Shown here piece after piece: positions 1 to 11,958 of a DNA stretch of 64,000 nucleotides. The stretch comes from Marsupella aquatica (Eukaryota; Marchantiophyta): contig OZ316898.1 of assembly GCA_973895155.1 (NCBI GenBank), positions 1,302,001 through 1,366,000 of the forward strand, read 5' to 3'. The position numbers and the translations under genes were made by a program. Below the pieces are notes generated by a model that saw only the letters and a list, made by a program, of their open reading frames with translations, did no database searches and was not told where the DNA came from. Numbering within the stretch: the stretch's first letter is position 1; the number at the start of each line of letters is the position of its first letter.

Positions 1-361
1 GATTACACGTGGTTCCTAAGATTTTTGATAATCAACCCCCAGACATGTACTTTCATATTGGTCTATCAAAGGTCTGGATCACTCATGGGGTCTAGCAAGT
101 AACATTTTTCCTTGCAAAATGACTTTTTTGGTGCTTGCTTGCAAGCTACATCTACCCGGCCTGTGTTTTTTCTCAGGATTTCTATGAGAGATATACTTTA
201 TGGACCCCATGAGGCCCCATGTGGTATTTGGTACCTTCATTTAAGGTCTCTCAGAGGTCTGGATCAAAATGTGGTAATGTAGGGTGTGCACTCATTGATT
301 TAAAGAAAATAACAACTAAGATATATCATGGTACTCATGTACGTTAGCATTCCTACAAGGG

Positions 362-450
362 CAGACAATGACCACAAGATGGTGATTAGTGACCGTGAGA
401 TGGTGACCAATGACCGTGAGAGGGTGACCGGTGACCACAAGACAGTGACT
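362..450. repeat. Short minisatellite, about 20-bp unit
   Basis: Four to five degenerate copies of a unit built on 'gaccgtgagatggtga' lie head to tail. No coding potential is seen. It opens a repeat-rich stretch upstream of the transporter gene. Confidence 0.7.
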
Positions 451-531
451 GCCAAACTCCATGTTTAAGACTCCCTATTTAGTGTCAAGGAACTGGTAAT
501 CAGAGTAGTTATTAGTGCATGTCAAGCACAG

Positions 532-1020
532 TTGCACTTGAGTTATGGTTTAGGACATAAAATACACTTACAGCCAAGACAGAATAGTTATGTGTTACCA
601 AAATACATACCCCATGATGAAGCAATAACCAAAATGTTAAAGGAGAACTTTGACACGCCCTATTATACTACTAGGAAGCATGATCGTAGAACTTTAGGAC
701 ATACAAGTCACTTATGGCCAGGACAGAATAGTTATGTGTTACCAAAATACATACCCCATAATGAAACAGTTTCCAAAATGTTAAAGAAGAACTTTGACAT
801 GCCCTATTATACTACTAGGAAGCATGGTCGTAGAACTTTGACACCCCTATTATACTGCTAGGAAGCATGGTGGTAGCTAACGTAACAAAGTGTTACAGTA
901 TAACTTTGACACACCCTATATTATACTATTAGGAAGCATGGTCGTAGCTAACGTAACAAAGTGTTACAGTATAACTTTGACACACCCTATATTATTATAG
1001 TATTAGGAAGCATGGTCGTA
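532..1020. repeat. Tandem repeat, periods about 134 and about 70 bp
   Basis: A 134-bp unit starting near 588 recurs near 722 with few changes. The 3' part, containing 'aactttgacac' and 'aggaagcatggtcgtag', is then repeated at about 70-bp spacing to 1020. Open frames here only reflect the repeat and do not resemble a known protein. Confidence 0.8.
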
Positions 1021-1310
1021 GCGAACTTGTGTGTACGAAAGACCTTAGTGAATCTCGGTGCTCTAGGGCCACGTACATCACCTGGAATTGTGGGGTTGGT
1101 TGACGTGGGAGCCACCGACGCACTTTCCATTTTGCTCCCCCGTTGAATTAACCCCCTCGGATAGGAAGACCCAAATGCCCAAAGCGCTTTCCAAACTGCA
1201 CCACACGCAAGAAATCACTTTCGGGCGAAAGAAATTCTAAAAAAGAAGCAATCCAAAGTCTGGATGCATCCTGGGACAAGAAACCGAGTTGATCGTTGAT
1301 CGATTTCTTC

Positions 1311-1317
1311 TTATAAA
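1311..1317 (+). promoter_or_regulatory. Possible TATA box for the transporter gene
   Basis: TTATAAA lies about 590 bases before the chosen ATG at 1908. If used, the leader would be long. A GA-rich tract around 1580-1880 could be 5'UTR. No other convincing TATA box is seen nearer the ATG. Confidence 0.3.
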
Positions 1318-1907
1318 GTGAACGACGTCTGAGCCATCCGCTGTTTAGATGGATGGCCCAAGACGAACGATTCCTGTAAAATTGAGTGATTGAGTGGATC
1401 TGTTTCCGGACTTCTCCCTTTTTTCCCGGCCTTGGAATTGGGGTAATCGCTGTTCACGAAAAGACTCCAGAACGAGCATCTTTGCTGTCTTTTTTGTTTT
1501 AGTATTTGTGGATGAAATGTCGTGTGTGATCACGGAATCGTGGTGGACCTCGCTTCATGGATCGTGTTTCCTCTGATGCACAGCAAGAGAGAGCGAGGGA
1601 GAGAGAAGAATGAAGAATTCAATTCTTACCTACAAATTCATTGATTGAATTGACTTAGAAGGTGTAGTGACAGAAATTCTTACAGATCTGATTTTGTAGG
1701 ACGTGAATCGGAGCCAACTGGTGAGAGCGAAGAAGTGGTGGTCTTGCTTTCAAGGCGAGGAAGAAAAGAGGATGATCGTGTTCGCTGGATGAGGAGGACA
1801 GAGATGTACAGATGAACGATTGCAGAGAAGGACAGCATCGACAGGAAGGACGGAGGGAGGGGTGAGGACGACGAAGAGAGCGGATTGGAGGGGCGCGGGG
1901 AGACGAT

Positions 1908-4900
1908 ATGGGTGACGAGAATGCTGCAGTGGCTGTCGCTATGCTGGACGGAGAGACGCCTCAGAGGAAGAAGAATTGGGAAGGGGATTGGCCGAAGAGC
2001 ATAAAATATCTGATCTGGAATGAATTCTGCGAGCGTTTCTCTTTCTACGGCCTCAAGACCATCCTGGCGCTTTTCCTGCTGGACCATCTGCACATTAGTG
2101 AGAATGGCTCCGCCGAGCTCGTGCACCTCTTCATCGTGATGTGCTATTTCACTCCTATTCTTGGCGCCGTTCTCAGCGATGTCGTGGTGGTATGTCTTTC
2201 TGCATTCAATCTTTTTAAGGGGGACGATTGCGATTCGTCCATCGAGCTCTCAATAACGAACGAAACGTTTCCAGGCTCTTGAATCACTAGGGTAGCTAAA
2301 CGACGTAAGGAAGAATTAGCAAGGAAAGAAAAATGTAAGCTCCTGGCTAAACGACCGATGGAAGAAGAATCTGCAATTGGTCCATGAAGCTCACTCTAAC
2401 CAGTTCACTGCTCATTTGAGCTCTTGGATAACTGATCTAATGAAGACGAGGCTGCAATTGGTCCAAGAACGTCTCTCCACCCCTTTTGATTTGGGCTTTA
2501 TGATTTCTGTCTGAACGAGGACTTGAAGAGGGTGAAGTTTATCCTGAAGCTCTCTCTAACCAGTTGAATTCTGGTTCTAGCTCTTGAATGTCTAGCAAAT
2601 CTACCTTTTGAGGACGTCTCTGAGATTCAAGCGACAATGACCTAATGAAGATCTAGCTGCAATTGGTGTGGGAGGCTCTCTCTAACCAACAAACTTTGCT
2701 TTCCAGCTGTTGAATTTCTAGATAACCAGCTAGATGATAACTCGTTTACATTTCTAGCTTAGTGACCTCGTATGACACGCCCGGTCAAGAGTCAATCTCT
2801 TCCCCCCAATGACAGCCTTTTTCTCCTTCTGGATTACGATCGGAAACGACCTACCCAAGACGTGGCTGTGTTCTAGCTGCACGACCTTATCAAGAAGTGG
2901 CATCAAGTCACCCGTCATGCTGTCTCTTACCAATTGACAACTTATTGAAGCTCCTGGAGTTTCTATTGACCTAAGAAGCATTTGTGTCGGATTCCGGTCT
3001 TTTTATTTGTTCTGCTGACGGATAGATTGTCAGAGGACTGTGGACGACAACTTTGACAACTCACGCATAGAATTAGTGAATGAATCGATTCTGGAGTCCA
3101 CAGATCCGCAACTGTGCCACGGACAGAGATCACAAGATGGTATAGCAGTAAAGGTATTGGAAAGCCAAATGCTACGAGAAGGGTAACACAATGAGTAATA
3201 GAGCCAACAAATAGGTACTGATTGCTCTCTCTTGTCATGGTTGGAATTAATGTCGCTACACCTGTCTGCTCTTCTTGGGAACAGAATCTCTCCGCGGATA
3301 CAGGAAGCCGCTTAAACAGAGATGGGAAGAAGACACTTCACTTTGTGTGTTATAATTCTTGGAAGGACGCTAGCTAAGGAGGGGTAGATCCTGCGTTGGT
3401 AAGACGCTCTTATTCTCTGGATGCAAAAGAATTCAACTCGGAGTATCTGATTTGTCGGGTGTGGTCTTGGCTCTTCAATGGCAGGGAAAGTATCGCACAA
3501 TTCTATGGCTATCCATCATATACAGCATTGGAAACTGTGTCTTGTCAGCTGCTGCTTTACCCGACACGGACTCGGGCTTTAATTCGCTTGCATTGTGGAT
3601 GACAACCGCTGGATTGCTTCTCATAGCCCTGGGCACTGGTGGAATCAAGCCCTGCGTCTCGGCATTCGGAGGAGACCAAATTGAGTTAGGCTTGCCGGAG
3701 GGACCCATCAAGGAAAGGCTCCAGAGGCAGTTTTTCTCAATGTACTACTTTGCTGTGAATGCAGGGGCACTCATTTCCACTCTTCTCACCCCAGTGTTGA
3801 GAACGGATCTCTCATATTCTGTTGCATTCAGTGTGCCTGCTGCTCTGATGATCGTCGCCGTGGTCATATTTTGGGCGGGAAGTCGCCATTACATTGACAG
3901 GAAACCGGAGGGCAACGTGTTTGGCCAGGTTGGGAGTGTCATTTATGATGCTGTGAAATTTAATTTGTTTCCATCAGCTCGAGCAAGAGCGAATTCCCGG
4001 GAAATTGACGAAGAAACGCACCTTTTGGAAAACAGCGAAGGTGCAGCAAATCATGGAAAATCTATGAAATGGTTAGATCCAGCGAAGCGAACTCAGGGGG
4101 CGATTATGGTGGACGATGTCAAGTCTTTACTGGCGGTTGTCGTCGTCCTTCTGCCTGCTCCTTTGTTCTGGTCTCTCTCTGATCAGCAGTCTTCCAAGTG
4201 GGTGTTCCAGGGCAGTAGCATGAATAGGAAAATGCCATGGTGGGTGGGTGGCGTTGTGGTCGAAGAAGATCAAATGCAGGTATGTAGCTCTAGCATGCCT
4301 GCTTTGTAGGTGACAGCAAATATGACAGTCCTATTTATTTGTAGGCTCTGTCGTTGTTTAAACAGGCAACCTCTTCATATTCCTTGTTTCTGTGATGTGA
4401 TTTGCAGGCCTTGAATCCAGTTCTTGTTCTGGGCATGATTCCTATCTTTTATCAAGTCATCTATCCATTTTTTGAGAGGAGAGGGTGGCCTTTGAAGCCC
4501 ATTCCTCGCATGTGGCTCGGTATCGTCCTGAGTGCGGTTGCCTTTATTATCTCTGCCTTGTTACAAATATGGATAGACCTAGGAGGAGAGGCAATATCTA
4601 TTTTATGGCAGATACCACAGTATATCATAGTTACGGCAGGGGAGATATTGTTCAGCATCACAGGTTTAGAATTTGCGTACTCTCAAGCTCCAGAGTCGAT
4701 GAAGTCGGTGGTCCAGGCCGTGTGGCTCCTCTGTGTGGCTGCGGGTAAGTACATATGTCATTAAGCATTGAATTCCGTTGGGAGCAAACTTAGAGCAGCG
4801 TTTTCGCTTCCGGTTTGCGTGAAGATAGTTTATACATAAACATGGACGTTTTGGTTCGAAGTCCTAGGATTTCTCTAGAGCAATTAGTTGAAGTTTAAAT

Positions 4901-5195
4901 CTTCCTGTACACTTCAAGCGATGGAATAAGTTTAGGTGGGAATCTTCTCTGATGTAGCTCAATGCACTAAAATTTAGGATATGTGCTGTTCTGAACTGCA
5001 GGAAATCTGGTCACAGTCATCATCATTGCCATTATTGGGGACAGTCTTTCAGCAGCGAATGAGTACTTCTTCTTTGCATTTTTGGCTGCAATTGCAACCC
5101 TGGTGATGATCTGGCTGGGTTCTGGTTTTGAATACAAGCATGAGGTTGTGGCAAAACCTTCGTCAGATTTATACGAAACTCCCAAACTTCAATGA
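1908..5195 (+). CDS. Proton-coupled oligopeptide transporter, POT/PTR family, SLC15-like (535 aa, 4 exons)
   Basis: Predicted proton-driven uptake of di- and tripeptides across a membrane. Exons 1908-2189, 3485-4279, 4408-4744 and 5002-5195 join in phase with GT..AG introns and give 535 residues with about 12 membrane segments. Visible family hallmarks are the ExxER proton-coupling motif (NEFCERFSFYG, residues 38-48), GTGGIKPCVSAFGGDQ (144-159), FSMYYFAVNAGALIS and, near the C-terminus, TGLEFAYSQAPESMKSV. Wording of these motifs is nearer animal and fungal PTR2/SLC15 proteins than to the usual plant NPF (NRT1/PTR) clade. The large extracellular loop of animal PepT1/PepT2 is absent. The usual 'DSWLG' before the second conserved block reads DVVVG here. 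Intron 1 is unusually long (about 1.3 kb). Substrate is inferred from family only. Confidence 0.9.
2375..2735. repeat. Degenerate repeat inside intron 1 of the transporter
   Basis: Phrases such as 'gcaattggtcc', 'ctctctctaaccag' and 'agctcttgaat' recur three to four times at roughly 120-180 bp spacing. It is intronic and non-coding, and explains part of the intron's length. Confidence 0.5.
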
Positions 5196-5364
5196 CGTTT
5201 TAGATTTCCAATTCATGGAAAGACTTAATCAGACATTTCAACTGCCTTACATCACCAGTGTAGTGTGGTAGGATTTAGTTACCACCCTTGGACAGGCTTC
5301 TTGAACTGTCATTATATTGTATTCTTTCAAATTGGGAAAGAATCCCTATGGCTATAAAGAGTCG

Positions 5365-5370
5365 AATAAA
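5365..5370 (+). terminator. Polyadenylation signal AATAAA
   Basis: A canonical AATAAA lies 170 bases after the transporter stop codon, in an AT-rich context, and is a plausible 3' end signal. Confidence 0.5.
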
Positions 5371-6516
5371 ATGACTTGAATCTCTATCAGTTTAAGCGAT
5401 GGATGACGTGCAGCAAATGATCACCTGCCCTCCACCACCTTGCCAGGGGGCAGACCGTTCTCTACTTGTTTGGCCCCAGCATTGTGAACGGTGGCTTGTC
5501 TCAGTGTCAGCGTAATTAAAAACGTTGGTGTTAGAAAGTTGTACTGTGGTGAGCCGATTGTCTTCCCCACGCATCTGGGCACTGAGTAAGTTTGAAACGA
5601 GGAATCAGTTTTGCTTTGTAGTACATAATCTAATATTCACCTAAAAGCCTATTTCCCTTGCGTCTCTTGACTAGTAGTAGCTGCCATCTAGTCTCATTGC
5701 CGTGTGAATTTACACCAGGCTGTATTGAAGCTGTGGTCCAACCACTTTTCAGTGCAATCTACATCGAACAAAAATTACCACCCTTACCGCATGCCATCAC
5801 CTTTGCAGTGCTATGTTCATTAAAAATATGTCACTGCATTCCATCTTCTTCGCGTTCGTTATGCCTCGTCCATTTTACAATCTTATTGGGAGAACAGAAT
5901 TGTAGTTGTACTGAACCCAAAGACATAAACTTGGAGGCAAAGCTCTTGCCTCCAACTACACCTTCCAGGTAAAAAAGAAATTGCCATATTTTCTGTCTCA
6001 ATTGAAGAAGACTTAATATGATTAACAAGCACCCAAATGGTATGTTGCGCGTCAGGTCTACCATCACAGAATTTGATGATGATAAGCTACCGTCAGGGTC
6101 CTGTGATGGCTCTATATCTTCCTAGTTTTGCTTTCAGTAAAGCCGGTTTCACACATTTTCCTTCTCCGAACCAGGCAGACGAATTAGTTAAGAATTGTAG
6201 ACCGTAGCTTTAAACAATTTTACAAATGATGGATTGCAGAAGCTCTGCAATATCCAAACTTTATTACTCTCGGCAAAAACATTTTGCAGCAGCTTTTGCT
6301 GCACATATCAAAAACTATTAACAGGTATTACCCATAAGGTGTTTATGCTTAGACAAGCCAACATCTCCAACTGATTGTTCCGAGAAAATCAAGGAGACGG
6401 TATCTACATGCCAGCCGTGCAAGCAATCACCATCAGATGGAGAGTATCTTCAGTGAAACGAATTTCTCCACCTGAAACACGTTTCGAACCAGCTACAAGA
6501 CAACTCTCTCAACAGT
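5371..6516. other. Intergenic, convergent 3' ends
   Basis: This lies between the 3' end of the transporter (+) and the stop codon of the glutaredoxin gene (-). Short open frames have no recognisable motifs. It presumably holds both 3'UTRs. Nothing else is seen. Confidence 0.5.
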
Positions 6517-8320
6517 TTACAAAGCCCCCGCCTCCTTCAGAAGTGGAACCAGGTTCCCACTCTTGTTCTTGGCGACGGTCGCTGCATTTGAAGCAATGGA
6601 GTAGTTAGATACATCATTCAACCCATCCACCTGAGGTAGAGAATTAAAGTCAAACTTTTCTCAAGATTTTCAACAGTATTTTGGACAAGTAGGACGTTAT
6701 AAAAAGCAAGCTGCAAGAATGGTAAATTCATCAGAAGCCCATCACATGCATATCTTAATACAAGCTATCGCAAAGATACCCAGTCCAGGCCGATTTCAAA
6801 TACTTCATGTAGTCTAATCCGCGCACGTACACGCGGAGCAACAGGAAAAAGACCCATTCAACAAAGTTCGAAGTTTCTCACCGTCGCATCCACCTATGTG
6901 CTTCCCTCCAATGAAGACGCTCGGTACAGTTTGCTGTCCGGTCCATCCTGCGAGAGCGGTCTGGATGTCACTCCCGTCACCTGTCATTAGCAATTTCATC
7001 AGACAATAACTGTTAACATCACTTGCAGACGAAGGCCCTCCATTAGTCCTGTCTGAAATCAGTGGACACTGCCTTCACGAGCTCTAGAAGCTGACTGAAG
7101 CGAAAGTAGCCTCCAATCGTCAGAACTGTTTTGCGAGAAACGACATCAGAATTTCAGAAGCAAAAGAACAATACACAACTTAAGAGGATAAATATTCCCT
7201 ACCGTAGTACTCACGATGTACTACGGAGACATTTTCTAACATGAATCACAGAAATACATGAATCTACAGAAATACAGACAGTGTCACGGAGGTAGTAGCG
7301 CATACCTTCAATATCAAGCTCGAGAACTTTTTGCTTGGCGCCCAACTTAGTCAACAAGTCCTTCACTTTGTGGCAGTAAGGGCAGTAACTCTTGCTGTAC
7401 AGCATAGACAACGGTGTTTTGTCAGTGTTTGGGCGAAAAGCTGTAAAAGTGGACTAGATTTCTGTTGAAATGCCGAAACTTTAGCAACTTCCCAACGACG
7501 CTAACGGCGGCACACCAAGAGAAAATTAAGCAGCAAGATCACAACACATTAAGAACTATGCCGAGTTTGTCCGGTTCATTTTAATGAATGCTCATTCCCG
7601 AACAATCACAACACATCTAGAAGTCAACTATCACACATCAACTTTCCCTTCCCTTGAATGCAGATTTCACTGTTTGTTCATTGATTTCCATTTCTTATGC
7701 ACCCTTAACACACGGCGACCGCTGCAAGTTCTCAGTTACAAAGTGGCCCCAAGAACACAAGAAGATACGACAGGACAGGAGAGTTAAGTTTTCTCGAAGT
7801 GTTCTTTCATTCATTTTGTCTCGTTGACCAGCTGGCCAAAATCGTCACTGTATGATGGTTTGCGGGATATCTAATGGAACAAAAGCTGAAGCAGCTGTAT
7901 CCGATCTCATTCTAGGATTATCCCATAAAATCTGTTGTGCATGTGATGATCCACCATACTACTTCGTCTATATTGCATCCAAGCAGTTCCTTCAGCAGGA
8001 TGGGAGAACGTTAGCGATGGGAGAACGTTAGCTCACCAACCACGATTCTCTTGTAAATAGGTCCATAAACTCCTCACAGCTTCTCTTCCAAACACCAATT
8101 CTCTATCCAAGCAAACGAGAAATCCATCCAAAAGTCCACTGTATTCTCCCATCTCGAGACCATCATGCAGAACGTATCTTCCAAAAGCTAAACCAACCCG
8201 AAGAAGGAAACGAAGGAGAACATCCAGAGCGACCCAAAGCAAGGGAGAGCGAGAGACTCACCTAAACACAACCACGGGGTTCTCAGAAACCAGAGTCTGA
8301 GCCTTCACTAGAGCCGCCAT
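6517..8320 (-). CDS. Glutaredoxin, class I CPYC type (103 aa, 4 exons)
   Basis: Small glutathione-dependent disulfide oxidoreductase that reduces protein disulfides and glutathione mixed disulfides; most probably cytosolic since no transit peptide is seen. Exons on the minus strand are 8320-8262, 7394-7306, 6980-6882 and 6581-6517, and phases close exactly to 103 residues plus TAA. The active site CPYC is residues 24-27, the cis-proline motif TVP is 67-69, and the GGCD glutathione-binding motif is 79-82. Length and the ending LVPLLKEAGAL match plant GrxC proteins. The start follows a GC-rich leader and the exon 1 donor is GTGAGT. Reading through the exon 3 donor would give a different short tail (CCSACTCAD), which I reject because exon 4 restores the family C-terminus. 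Confidence 0.95.
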
Positions 8321-8517
8321 CTTCCCGCTCCACTAAAATCTCTCCAAATCTCTCGTTCCCTCTCGACCAACTCACGAGCTCCGAATTCGTCCCTCAGATC
8401 ACCTCTTTCGAGCTTCGTCTCCTTCTGCTTCTCCTTCTGCTCGTTCTTCCTCTTGGCTTCACGATTTCGGAAATTTCGAACGTCGAATTGGAGACAATCG
8501 AAGCGTGGCTGCGTCCT

Positions 8518-8524
8518 TTATAAA
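8518..8524 (-). promoter_or_regulatory. TATA box of the glutaredoxin gene
   Basis: On the minus strand TTATAAA lies about 200 bases upstream of the glutaredoxin ATG, followed by a pyrimidine/purine-skewed leader typical of plant 5'UTRs. Position fits a transcription start near 8490. Confidence 0.55.
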
Positions 8525-8649
8525 CAGAGCACTTGCGAAACGAGTGAAGAATGAGTAATCAGCAGCGCAGCAGAGCAGCCGTGACGAAGGAAAGGAAGGA
8601 GCCTCGGAAGTAGACTAGACGAGACTTGAGAGGCAGACCGAAAGCCGTC

Positions 8650-10179
8650 ACTCCAGGGAAGAGAAGAGTAGTCCCCCAAGAAGGGGAGGGGCAGACAGGG
8701 TCATGGAACCTGACCCGAGACTTCGAAGAAGGTTCACCCCCAAAGGTTCATCCCCCCCCAATGTGACTGCGGCTATCCGTTTGCCCTCTGCTTCGACGGT
8801 GATCGGAGGGAGGTAGACGATCACAGCAGGCTGCGGACAGAATACAGACACGTGTGAGACAGTCTTCCACAATTGAATTCAAGCAACATAATTTATTTAG
8901 TTTAGTTGCACCTTTTTTTAATCCAGTGGATGCAAATAACACCTTGTGTGCGCAGGAGAAGATGCTAGGAGCGTTCCTTGTTTATTTTTTCCTAGATTGA
9001 TTCATGATCATCAGATCTTCCTAGGTTTGAGGATGACCATTAGATTTTGGTTAATGGCGTGTGTGGCCAGGTGGGAAACTGGCTAATGGTAGAAAAGAAA
9101 CTTAGCCGGTTCCTTCCAAAAAGTGGCTAAGACTTTTAGAAGGTGGAATCTAGCCAATCGTTGCCACTAAAAAAATGATGAGCTCAAGGATTGTTTTTGT
9201 GAGTTAGGGGGAAAAAAGGGGAAAATAACCAAGTCACTGAAAAGGGTCAAACTAAGTACAATAGAGTAAAAGCAAAGGAGGTCCAACAAGGAAATTATAC
9301 CACTCAAATGAAGGGGGCAAATTAATTTCAGCCCCAAAAATCTCAAAAGAGGAAAACAATGTGAGCACTATCTTGGTAATAAATAGCCAATGTATCTACT
9401 TTCAAGGGCGAGGGTCTAGAGTGAAGCCTCTAGACCAGCCTCTAGACCCTACCTCCGAGTAAGGACAAAACTGGACTTGGAAAATAAGGACACAAGTAAT
9501 CTCTAAATAAGGACAAAGTGAGGGTGACTAACAAACGGGGATGCGGCAATATATAAGTGGGAGATAGCATAATTTTAAATTTTTTTCCCAGATTTTTGTT
9601 GTTTTAGTCCCTATTTACGTTCAAGGATTGTTGTAATCAGGCTAGTAATATGTCATCCTATGTACCTGTATGTGAACAGACGATAAGTTAGTTTTGTCAA
9701 GTTAAAGTTTAAACAGTTTCAAGTGCATCTACAAATGTAAATAGCAGGCTCTAAATATGTTCCCATTTGTAATCTTTGATAACCTAAAATTGAAACTTTA
9801 TCTCCACCATTCTTTGATTTTTACATAGAGAGTATATACACACTTTTTTTATACAAAGGGACCAAACAGAGTACAAAAGAACAAACAAAAGAGGGCCCAA
9901 GTGGACAAAACCAAACGAAAAAGAAGTGAGCAAAAGGGAATCACTAAACACCAAGAAAGAGGAACTAAAAGTAAGAAATGAGCAATAGGGAACCCCTAAA
10001 AACCAAGAAAGAGAGACTAAAACTAACCCAAGCGAACCGAGGTCCTCATCATTCCTAGCGAATGTGGCAAAAAGCTAATGGTCCACATCAAGGGTCAAAA
10101 CTAGATCGGCAAGGGGGATTGGAACATCCTCTAGGGGAGCTAGCCGCTGCGGAGGCACACTAGCACCCACTGTAAGAGA
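8650..10179. other. Intergenic, repeat-like, no gene seen
   Basis: Upstream of the glutaredoxin promoter the sequence becomes AT-rich without long open frames. Around 9929-10022 a segment of about 55 bp ('agcaaaagggaa..accaagaaagag..actaaaa') is directly duplicated. This stretch may be the 3' untranslated tail of the LINE remnant that follows. Confidence 0.4.
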
Positions 10180-11121
10180 TCAACGATAGATGGCCCGAGC
10201 TTGAGCACGCTGTAAGGTGACTGAAATGCGTTGGCGAAAGTGCGTGGTCAAAATAGAAAGCGGGGGTCCGGAGGGACCCATTCGGCCATGAACATCCCGG
10301 GCAGCTTGCCGAAGAAGCCCATCAAACTGAGGATGAAGACGCCCAAATAGCTCCAGAGCAAGGGGGAGGAAGCTGTCGGATGAAGCTCATGCAGCATATT
10401 TGGCCTCCTTCGTTGTTGCCGCACGTGACGCTGCTGCCCTTGCCGTAGTTGCCGTTGTCCCGATGATGTCTTGGCGCAATGGGTTGGCCACCACTACATC
10501 TGCCAAAGTACGTTGACCCTCACGGACCATGGTAAGATCCACCCGTAACCGCTGTGATGGAGGACCAGGTAACTCGAGTACCACCTCCCGCCGCACGCAT
10601 ACCAAAGAGCCAGAGAGAACCTGAGCAGTCGCATTGCGCACAGCGTCGTGAACAATAATGGTTTCACCTCCCAAATTGCACCGAAGAAGATGGACACCTG
10701 TGGCATCACAAGGCTTCCCACAAGTGCAAGAAGGAGGTAAACCTGCAAGAAGTGGGTGGGGCAGTCCCATACGAAGACGCATGGCTGTGGAGAACTTCGT
10801 TGAAGACATCCGCAAATGAGGAATGACTGGATTGGCTTGAAGCCATCCTCCTGCGCCCTTCCCTCCGGAAGAAAGAATCCGAGCCCGGTCCGTGTCAGGT
10901 GCCTCGGAGAGGATGCTGGAAAGGATGAAAGCGTGCATACGCCCAGCGAGGTCTGCCTGAAGACGAACGGGATCCAAGGATAAAAACTCTTGAAAAGAAG
11001 GTAACGCGGCGCAAATGGGATCTGGTAATAATGACCGCGCTGCGTGCAAATGTACCTGAAACGGAAGGAAACCCTCCTCTATCTCCATGAGAGATGAAAG
11101 TAAAAAAGGACGATTGGACAC
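10180..11121 (-). pseudogene. C-terminal remnant of a non-LTR (LINE-type) reverse transcriptase
   Basis: A minus-strand frame of 244 codons (11121-10387) carries GGWLQANPVIPHLRMS, a Cys/His cluster SCTCGKPCDATGVHLLRC and a nuclease-like tail, as in C-termini of LINE-type reverse transcriptases. One in-frame TGA at 10389-10387 ends it, yet the same frame stays open for a further 68 codons to 10180 with family-like sequence (FLPLALELFGRLHPQFD, FRQRISVTLQRAQARAI). The polymerase core is missing, which fits the 5' truncation usual for LINE insertions. It is therefore a dead fragment rather than a gene. Confidence 0.75.
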
Positions 11122-11958
11122 AACTCTTGTCCTAGTAAGGAATCCATCATCTAGCCAATCTTTGTGCGGCCCTCTGGTTTCTTACCAAAGGTCTTCTGGC
11201 CAGGTTATTGAGGTTGAGGTCAAAGGAAAAGATGGGGTTCTATAGCTTTGATGTCTAGTTCATTTTTTCCAAAAATTAAAAAACCAACCAGGTCAGCTGT
11301 AAGGGAATCTTCTCTAGTTTCTCAACTTTTTGGGAGGAATATTAGGGTAGTGTTCCTCAAAGCGATTAGCCCCTTAGCTTCCCAGGATCTTGATCTGAGC
11401 CATTTGTTATTCCAGGGCATCCCTCAAGTTATGGGCTATGGGCAATAGAACTGTCCAGTCTGCTTTTTGTGCTACTTTTTGTGCGCTTCACTGAAACTTA
11501 GACTATTTGAGGAGTTCCTGAACTTGGAGGCGGCATTTCCACCCATATCTTCACTTGTAGCACTGGGAGGACTGAAAATTATGGTTGATTGATTCCAAAT
11601 GCATCTGAAGAATGTATGACGATATAATGCTCACTTGCAAAACGGAACCGCCCTCACAAATTCGCTCTCACAAATAGCCAATGGAGACCAATATATTTTT
11701 TGTTTAATCGAAATCTCCAGTTTAGTATGACGGTACTTAGGATCTTGGTTTGCCTGTCCCAGGCCGGTGTGGACTGTCTTCTACTTACAGGGGTTTGACT
11801 GCTACAATGATGACAGGAAACATTGTTACTACCTCACTACACGAATTATGCTTCATACTTGCCTATGTACGATTGTACCTACTGGTGTATCCATCCTCCT
11901 TATCCTCTTGTCGTTTCTTCATCCTGCAAATTGATCACCATTACAGATAGGCAGAACC
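11122..11958. other. Intergenic, no feature seen
   Basis: AT-rich sequence between the LINE remnant and the terminal exon of the SNF5 gene. It should contain the SNF5 3'UTR. Short open frames show no family motifs. Confidence 0.4.

Noticed and set aside
4850-4870. GGTTCGAAGTCC as the T-arm of a tRNA gene
   Set aside because: It lies in a transporter intron and no matching acceptor, D or anticodon arms are present.
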